Source: Orychophragmus violaceus
Lineage: Eukaryota > Streptophyta > Magnoliopsida > Brassicales > Brassicaceae
Reading direction: 5' to 3'
DNA: 64,000 bases
Assembly (NCBI GenBank): GCA_030180135.1
Contig: CM058230.1
Span: 18,353,082 to 18,417,081, forward strand
This document shows positions 56,736 through 64,000 of this stretch, in pieces (positions within the stretch are counted from its first letter, which is position 1; each line of letters opens with the position of its first letter). The position numbers and the translations under genes were made by a program. The notes under the pieces are model-generated. The model did no database searches. It saw nothing but the letters and a program-made list of their open reading frames with translations, and was not told where the DNA came from.

Positions 56736-57275
56736 TGTCGATCGACACAAAGCGTGTGTCGGTCGACACGCCGCGGCAGAACGCGTTAAAATTTTAGGGT
56801 TATCGCAGGGTGTCGATCGACACAAAGCGTGTGTCGGTCGACACAGAGCGAAAACTCGTAATAATATTTAGGGTTTGTCGCAAAGTGTCGATCGACACAA
56901 AGCGTGTGTCGGTCGACACAAAGCGAAAATCCGTAAATAATTTTAGGGTTTCGATCTGAGATCGAGTACCCGTAATCCTGCTGCGTCGATCGATACACTG
57001 GGTGTGTCGGTCGACACAGGCAAAGAAAGTTGATAGACCGTTTCAATTGGATTGAACAGGTTGTATCGCTCGGTTAATTTTGATTAACCAAATTGGTTCT
57101 GGTTTGGTCATATCGATCGACACACAGTGTGTGACGATCGACATGGACTATTAAACCGAACTGGTTCAATTGGATTGAATCGGTTATGTAAATTCGATTC
57201 GGTTAGACCGGTTATCGAAGAGCGGTTTAAATTTGATTGCATCGATCGATACCAATGGTTGGCGTCGATCGATAC
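56736..57275 (+). repeat. Copia C leader hairpin array
   Basis: Three hairpins of the form TGTCGATCGACACA-AAGCG-TGTGTCGGTCGACA (56736-56768, 56811-56844, 56886-56919) form a tandem array with 75-bp period. Three more diverged pairs follow at 56983-57017, 57111-57145 and about 57239-57273. The stems are 14-15 bp with one U-G wobble at a constant position. Confidence 0.88.
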
Positions 57276-57918
57276 AATGCTCGCAGACATGCTAGTTGGA
57301 CTACATATTTGCATATACCAGAACAATTTAATCCTAAAAGTTGTAGATGAATCTAAACTAAATAAACTGACTGTTTTAAATAAATAAATAAATCCTTGAA
57401 TGTATATTGGATATGCATCAAGATAAATCGGTTCTTTTCCTCAACTAAATATCAAGTGATCTTGATGTCTTGCCCGATATTGTCTACTGTCAAGACTCGT
57501 TTCGCTGATTGGATAGTCTTGGAGTCCTTGGTATCCACAACTACATGAGTAAGGCAGGTGATCATTGATAGACTTGCAGTGCGACTGTCAATGATCACAA
57601 GACCGAAGAGATTGGTTTACTTGACTGGGCCATCAGAAGTTCTGGGCCCAGAGACATCGGAGTGGATATGACATGGATTGTCTTATCTGCGACCAAGAGT
57701 TGTACTGGGTACAATTAGCAATGATTTGCTTACCTGGATGACTAAAGTTCGGGTGATGGCGAGTCGTCCACTCGAATTTTGGTGATCTGAGGATCTTGGT
57801 TCATTGTATTCATATGAGGAAACATAGTTATGAATACAATGCGAGTTTTCTTATTAGATAAGATTTCTCATTTCCTTGAGCATTATAACTAAAACCTTTA
57901 CCTCTTTTAATTGCAGCT

Positions 57919-60900
57919 ATGTCTGTCTCAAATCACATCAACACTTTCTCACTAAGATCCGTCCTTGAGAAGGACAAATTAAATGGATCTAATTTCTTGG
58001 AATGGTATCGGAACCTGAGAATAGTTCTCAGGCAAGAGAAAAAGGAATATGTCCTTGAAAGAGTTCTCACCGAGAGGCCACGTTCCAATGCTCCGCAGAC
58101 AGAAAAGAATGCTTGGGATAAGCATTCAGCGGATGTCAAAGATGTTACTTGTCTAATGCTGGTGACCATGAACTCTGAGCTGCAGAAGCAATATGAGAAC
58201 GTGTTGTCACCCATTGAGATGATTAACAGCCTGAAAGCTTTGTTTCAGGAGCAAGCTCGCACAGAGAGATACCAGACGGTTAAATCTCTCATGGATTGCA
58301 AGCTGGCTAAGGACAGTCCAGTAAGTCCTTATGTCCTTAAAATGATGGGTTACATTGATAACCTGGGGAAACTGGAATGTGCCATTAGCCAGGAGCTGGC
58401 CACTGACATGATTCTGCAGTCATTGCCGTCGTGTTTTGATCAGTTCATTATGAACTACAACATGCAAAACATGACTAAGACATTGACTGAGTTGCACGGT
58501 ATGCTGAAGACAGCAGAACCGAATCTCAAGAAGGCTACTCCCAGTGTCCTGATGGTACAAGGGGGTAAAAGGTTTAAGAAACCTAAGAAGGATAAGGGAA
58601 AGGCCCAGGTTGTCGAGACTGAAAGTCAAGACAAGCCCAAGCCCAAGCCCAAATCCGGGCCTTCTGCTGAGGATAAGTGCAACTACTGCAAGCAGTTGGG
58701 GCATTGGAAAAGAGACTGCAAGAAGTTCAAGGAAGATTACAAGAAGCTGAAGAAGACGTATGATGCGTCTGACTCAGGTATTTATGTTATCGAACTTAAT
58801 GTTATATCTTCTAGTTCTACTTCGTGGGTATTGGATACCGGCTGCGGTGCTCACATTTGTACTGATGTGCAGGCACTAAGAAACAGTAGAACGCTGAAGA
58901 AAGGACAAGTGGAGCTACGAGTCGGGAATGAAGCTAAGGTTGCTGCACTGGCCGTAGGCACCTATGAATTGTCTTTACCTTCGGGCATGATTTTAGCTTT
59001 GAATAATTGCTACTTTGTACCTGCGATAAGCAGAAACATAATTTCAGTTTCCGTTTTGGATTTGGAAGGTTTTGATTTTGCTGTTAAGAATAAAGTTTGT
59101 TCTTTTAATCGCGATGGTACATTTTATGGTAGCGCCCCATTAGAAAATGGGTTATATGTTTTAAATCAAGAAATGCCTGTCTTTAACATAAATACAAAGC
59201 GGTTTAAGTCAAATGACGAAAACCCGACTTTCTTATGGCATTGTCGTTTGGGCCATATCAATGAGAAACGCATCCAAAGGCTCCATCGAAATGGGCTTCT
59301 GGGCTCATTTGATTTTGAATCATGTGAGAAATGCGAATCTTGCTTGGTGGGCAAAATGGCTAGAGCCCCTTTCAACAAACCAAATGAAAGGGCCAGTGAC
59401 TTGTTGGGCCTTGTTCATACTGATGTATGTGGGCCGATGAGTACCGTTGCCAGAGGAAATTACAAGTACTTCATTACCTTCACTGATGATTTCAGTAGGT
59501 ATGGCTATGTCTACTCGATGAGACACAAGTCAGAATCCTTTGATAGATTCAAGGAATTCAAGAATGAAGTACAGAACCAACTTGGCAAAAGTATCAAAAT
59601 TCTGCGATCGGATCGCGGAGGAGAATACTTAAGCCAAGAGTTCAGCGACTATCTGAGCGAGTGTGGAATTGTTTCACAACTCACTCCTCCTGGAACACCT
59701 CAATGGAATGGAGTGTCAGAGAGGAGAAATCGAACCTTATTAGATATGGTTCGGTCTATGATGAGTCATACTAATCTTCCATTATCCTTTTGGGGATACG
59801 CTCTAGAAACGTTTGCGTTTACACTAAATAGGGTGCCATCTAAATCAGTGAATAAGACACCACATGAATTGTGGACTGGGAAAATTCCTAATCTGTCTTT
59901 CCTGAAAATTTGGGGTTGTGAGGCTTATGTCAAACGTTTAATCTCTGACAAGCTTGCACCCAAATCAGATAAATGCTACTTCGTTGGTTATCCTAGGGAA
60001 ACCAAGGCATATTACTTTTACAACCAATCTGAGAACAAAGTATTTGTTGCTCGGGACTGTTCTTTTCTTGAGAGGGAGTTTCTCTCTAAGAAAAACAGTG
60101 GGAGTAAAGTACATCTTGAAGAAATTCTAGATGCACAGGATACTGCTCAACCTGCTGAGGAGGAGCAGCAGTTGGAACCACAAAGTTCTGTGGAACCAGC
60201 GCCCGTGGAGCCTGAAGTTCGCAGATCCGGAAGGATCCGTCACGAACCCGAGAGATACTATGGATTTCTCGTAGCCAATTCAAATGATCTGATGATCATT
60301 GAAGGTGACGAACCAGCGACCTTTGCGGAAGCAATGATGGGCACGGACTCCGAAAAGTGGCTTGGAGCCTCTAAATCCGAAATGACATCCATGTCAGAAA
60401 ACCAAGTATAGTCCTTGGTTGATTTACCTAGTGGTGTAAAAGCCATTGAGTGTAAATGGATCTTCAAGAAGAAGATTGACGTGGATGGCAATGTACAGAT
60501 TTACAAAGCGAGATTGGTGGCTAAAGGTTTCAAACAAATTCATGGTATTGACTATGATGAAACCTATTCCCCAGTGGCTATGCTTAAATCTATTCGGATT
60601 CTTCTAGCGATTGCTGCTCATTATGATTATGAGATCTGGCAGATGGATGTCAAAACCGCATTCCTGAATGGTATTCTGGAAGAGGATGTGTACATGACAC
60701 AGCCTGAAGGTTTTATCGATCCTAAAAACGCTGGGAAGGTATGCAAACTTCATGAATCCATTTATGGATTGAAGCAAGCATCACGGAGTTGGAATCTTCG
60801 TTTTGATGAAGCAGTAAAACAATTCAGTTTCATCAAGAATGAAGAGGAAGCATGTGTATACAAGAAGACTAGTGGGAGCAAAATTGCATTTCTTGTGCTG

Positions 60901-61884
60901 TATGTCGATGACATACTCCTCCTCGGTAATGACGTTCCGTTGCTTCAGCCTATCAAGACTTGGCTTGGAAGTTGTTTTTCCATGAAAGACATGGGAGAAG
61001 CCGCGTACATTCTTGGAATCAGAATCTACAGAGATAGAACAAACAAGCTTATTGGATTGTGCCAGGACACTTATATCGATAAGGTGTTGCACAGATTCAA
61101 TATGCATGATTCCAAGAAGGGCTTCATACCAATGTCTCATGGCATAAGTCTCAGCAAGAAGCAGTGTCCGGCGACACATGCTGAGCGAGAACGCATGAAT
61201 AGGATTCCTTATGCTTCTGCAATAGGATCTGTTATGTATGCCATGCTCTGCACTCGTCCAGATGTAGCTTACGCGTTAAGCATGACGAGCAGATACCAAT
61301 CTGATCCAGGTGAGGAACACTGGACAGCTGTCAAGAATATTCTCAAGTATTTGAGACATACTAAGGATAAATTCCTTGTGTATGGAGGAAGTGATGAACT
61401 TGTGGTGAATGGATTCACTGATGCGAGTTTTCAGACAGACAGAGACGATTTCCGATCACAATCTGGATTTGTCTTCTGTCTAAATGGCGGTGCGGTGAGC
61501 TGGAAGAGCTCTAAGAAGAATACCGTAGCTGATTCCACAACGGAAGCTGAATATGTTGCTGCTTCAGAAGCGGCAAAGGAAGCTGTTTGGATCAAGAAGT
61601 TCATGACTGAACTTGGTGTGGTTCCTAGTATCTTGGAGCCAGTGGCTTTATTCTGCGATAACAATGGAGCTATTGCTCAGGCGAAAGAACCCAGGTCACA
61701 CCAGAAGTCCAAACACGTTGAGAGGAAATATCATTTGATTCGTGATATTGTCAATAGAGGTGATGTGAAGATCAGCCGAGTTCCGACAGATGAGAACGTC
61801 GCTGATCCTCTGACCAAGTCACTCCCAAGGCCTAAGCATGAGAGTCATACGACTGCTGTAGGCATTAGAGATCTTATGATGTAA
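57919..61884 (+). pseudogene. Copia C gag-pol, one in-frame TAG (1321 codons)
   Basis: 830 codons open (57919-60408), TAG at 60409-60411, then 490 codons open to 61884. Domains match Copia B: gag FSLRSVLEKDKLNG, knuckle CNYCKQLGHWKRDC, protease DTG, integrase WHCRLGH and CEKCESC with DDE, RT VKTAFLNG and YVDD, RNase H FTDASFQTD and ADSTTEAEY. The TAG falls just before SLVDLPSGVKAIECKWIFK at the start of RT, where Trp or Phe is expected. A TGG-to-TAG change is the simplest cause. With stop readthrough it would give Gag-PR-INT and a full polyprotein. No other lesion was seen. Confidence 0.9.
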
Positions 61885-62708
61885 TCTTGATTCTAGTGGG
61901 AGTTTTTGGTTATATTTTAAGTTATAATAAGACGCTCTTGTAAACATTCTTTGGAAGTGTTTCAATGAAATTTGATTTCAGCATTATTTATATTGTGGTC
62001 TAAATAATGGTCCCAAATAAGTTTATGACATATTATAGGTCATCAAGTTGAGGACTTGATCATGAAACCCTATAAGTTAATAAATTATTTTGTCCCTAGT
62101 CGAGGTTGTAGAATTGGGACACTAACAACCGGTAGAGACTAGATTGTGAGGTGACTGTTGGCTAAGTTTCATGGAGCCAATGATATGATTATCGCAGTCA
62201 ATCACATAGATATATGTTAGTGAACATATGATCGGACATGACCCGCTAATGAGAAGTCTACAAGATAGTTATATCTGTGTCATAAGAGATTCTCATTACA
62301 ACTATAGAGTATAGTCCTTAGACCTGAGTTCATCATGCTTTCTTGCATATGAATTGGTACACTTTGACCTTGTCAAACGTCGACCCGTAACTGGCGACTA
62401 TAACGGCACTGTTCGGGTGCATCATGAAGTACGCGTTGAAACAGGGATGGAACAAGAAGGGATTTGTCCCTCTTGTATAACGGGAGATAAATATCTCAGG
62501 GCCTATCGAAGATTGACTACTGAGAAAAATGTGTGGCCGCACTCAAACGAATTGTAGTTCAGTTGTTTGTAATGTTCAGTATGAGATCAGGAGTTCGATA
62601 AACACGATGTTGGCTTAATAAGGATGACACAAATCTTGCCTTATGCCAAATCGAGATATAGAGACAAAAGGATTAGAGGAATTGATGATTCCAGTACAAG
62701 TGGGAGAT
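61885..62708 (+). other. Copia C 3' noncoding region and purine tract
   Basis: Contains ACTATAGAGTATAGT at 62301-62315, the stem CTCTTG..CGGGAG at 62470-62486, and AAGTGGGAGAT at 62698-62708. A 67-codon ORF at 62354-62557 overlaps these structures. Its frame is partly shared with Copia A but not with B, so it is probably not coding. Confidence 0.8.
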
Positions 62709-63347
62709 TGTTGGGATAGTGTCCTGAAATCACACTTGTACTCACTCCTGTGATAGTTGTGTGTCGAGATCAGACATTCGTATAAAACTGGGTGTTTGCA
62801 ATGCTTTGCTAGAAGCCTCTTGCAATCTGTAGGTCGTGGACTTACTGCCAGTATTATATGATCCTATAGGGTCACACACCTAAGCGAACTGGAAGCTACG
62901 ACATGGGAATGATCATTGTGGCAATGATCATATTATGTGTATTGAAATACACATAAGAATCGATATAATGGTGTTGTGTCGATCGACACAGCTTGTGTGT
63001 CGGTCAACACAATTTGGATTTTCCGAACAGGTTTTTCGGGTTATGACTTAATTGAGTCTGGCCCGTTAAGCACGTTTAGGTCGAATAAGACTCAAAAGTT
63101 TCGACCTAAAACACAGAGCCGTCCAGTTTTCTTGAGAGAAACACTAGACACACCAGAGAGAATCGATCCCGTTGATCCGGCACTAGCATCCCGTTTCCAG
63201 TGAAGCGTGCGTGTGTATCTGGTAGAGGCAAGGCGTTTGCGTTGCTCCACTGATCTCGTTCACCATCTCAATTCCGCTGCCAGAAAGGTAAGAACGAGGT
63301 TGGTTTTCATTAAATATATCAAACCCTAGATCCATAGGGATCCAACA
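62709..63347 (+). repeat. Copia C 3' LTR
   Basis: 639 bp, TGTTGGGATAG to GGATCCAACA, intact. Its hairpin second arm at 62995-63010 has a G-to-A change (GGTCAACAC). Confidence 0.95.
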
Positions 63348-64000
63348 GGCTTTTCGAACCACTAAAACATTCTGGGAGGCCCAGATACGTTCCTTCACCA
63401 CCTTCTTTCTCAATACCAAGGATTGATTGCACATTTGCTTTGTCGGCATCACTGACTTTAGAGCCGAACATGATGGAATACTTAGCGTGGTTTATTACCT
63501 GACCAGATGCTTCACCATACAATCGAAGGCAATTCAAGACAGTACTAGCTTCTCTTTCGTTTGCATGGCACATTAATAGACTGTCGTCTGCGAATAATAA
63601 ATGATGTACTGATGGACCACCTGTACTCACAGCAATGCCATGAAGATCACCCGCCTGTTCAGCATTGTTCAAACAATGTACCAATGCCTCTGCTGCGAGA
63701 ATGAAAAGAAAAGGGGACAAAGGATCCCCTTGTCTGATACCTCGCTCTGGCTTAATGAATCCGTGAGATCGACCATTGAGAAGCACGGAGAAGGAAACAG
63801 AGTTAACACACGCCAAAATCCAGTGAACCCAGATTCTATCAAACCCCAGTCGCTCTAAAAGAGTTTCTAAGAAAGCCTACTCCACTCGATCGTATGCTTT
63901 CAACATGTTTGTTTTGATGGCCATAAAGGATTTGGATACTTTTTCGTTTGTCTGAAGACCATGGACCATCTCGTGAGCAATGAGAATATTATCAGAGATA
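63348..64000 (-). pseudogene. LINE 3 ORF2, RT portion (continues beyond window)
   Basis: Minus-strand reverse transcriptase core: SDNILIAHEMVHGL, AYDRVE, RGIRQGDPLSPFLFILAAEAL and the catalytic FADD (HHLLFADDSLLM, about 63586-63603), then GTYLGLPECFSGSK up to the Copia C insertion. A TAG (expected Trp) follows AYDRVE near 63879. The frame is otherwise open. Confidence 0.9.

Larger units (their letters stand above)
56514..57916 (+). other. Copia C putative leader intron
   Basis: The donor AAAG|GTAAG (GT at 56514-56515) is a near-perfect plant 5' splice site. The acceptor TTTTAATTGCAG ends at 57916, 2 nt before the gag ATG. The 1403-nt intron would include the primer-binding site and all leader hairpins. 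Confidence 0.6.
48750..63347 (+). mobile_element. Copia C: near-intact LTR retrotransposon, 5' LTR split by Copia D
   Basis: The left LTR is 48750-49232 plus 56418-56573 (639 bp once D is removed). The right LTR is 62709-63347 (639 bp). Duplication GGCTT. They differ by about seven substitutions by eye, several of them G-to-A. The primer-binding site, hairpin-rich leader, gag-pol with one TAG, 3' noncoding region and purine tract are all present. Length without D is about 7.4 kb. Confidence 0.95.
46712..64000 (-). mobile_element. LINE 3: RNase H-bearing LINE, split by Copia C/D, 5' end beyond window
   Basis: Minus strand. The poly(A) tail is the T run at 46712-46721. ORF2 reads from beyond 64000 down to 63348, jumps the Copia C insertion (duplication GGCTT at 48745-48749 and 63348-63352) and continues from 48749 to 46916. 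It differs from LINE 1 and 2 in carrying a C-terminal RNase H. Only a few nonsense codons are visible. Confidence 0.92.

Noticed and set aside
56736..56919. Regularly spaced palindromic repeats resembling a CRISPR array
   Set aside because: The genome is a plant, spacers are near-identical rather than unique, and the array is in a Copia leader.
62354..62557. 67-codon ORF in the Copia C 3' region as an extra retroelement gene
   Set aside because: The frame is partly shared with Copia A but broken there and absent in B and D. The DNA conservation is better explained by the hairpins.

Overview
The window is nuclear DNA of a Brassicaceae plant. It is AT-rich, genes have GT-AG introns, and the first 6.4 kb holds orthologues of three genes that I remember as adjacent in Arabidopsis thaliana: CLE9 (At1g26600), a C2H2 zinc-finger gene (At1g26590) and an ELM2/SANT-like gene (At1g26580). 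A fourth gene from that neighbourhood, the parvulin PPIase At1g26550, lies at 43-44 kb. These locus numbers are from memory. The orthologues I would expect between them (UGD1, BGLU40) are not here. Instead there are an F-box/kelch gene and about 30 kb of transposons.

Layout: 1-788, 3' part of a Helitron. 1.7-7.4 kb, CLE9-like, ZAT-like and ELM2 genes, all on the minus strand. 7.5-10.8 kb, a PIF/Harbinger-type MITE, a degraded MULE-like gene and an RNase H scrap of a LINE. 11-12.1 kb, F-box/kelch gene (minus). 12.1-15.1 kb, AT-rich DNA with a Helitron terminus. 15.09-20.35 kb, LINE 1, complete with a perfect 16-bp target-site duplication (TSD). 22.0-41.35 kb, LINE 2 of the same family, split by nested Copia elements A (plus strand) and B (minus strand, inside the gag of A). 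42-42.75 kb, a small retroposon. 43.3-44.2 kb, parvulin gene (minus). 44.66-46.01 kb, a TA-flanked inverted-repeat transposon. 46.7-64 kb, LINE 3 (minus, RNase H-bearing, running off the window), split by Copia C (plus), whose 5' LTR is split by Copia D (minus).

The most interesting material is the Copia family. All four copies share an iMet-tRNA primer-binding site, a purine-rich tract, 5-bp TSDs, and an apparent leader intron: a GT donor in U5 of the 5' LTR and an AG acceptor 2-3 nt before the gag ATG. Splicing would remove the primer-binding site and, in A and C, an array of long self-complementary hairpins. All four also keep a 3' noncoding region of about 0.8 kb with a hairpin showing compensatory changes. 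B has an intact 1325-codon gag-pol and nearly identical LTRs. C is open apart from one TAG. A and D have very similar LTRs but dead pol genes sharing one deletion in reverse transcriptase, so they look mobilised in trans. The LTR and leader group A with C and B with D, whereas the coding interior groups A with D and B with C, which implies recombination.

All coordinates and comparisons were read by eye. No alignment, database search or expression data were available.
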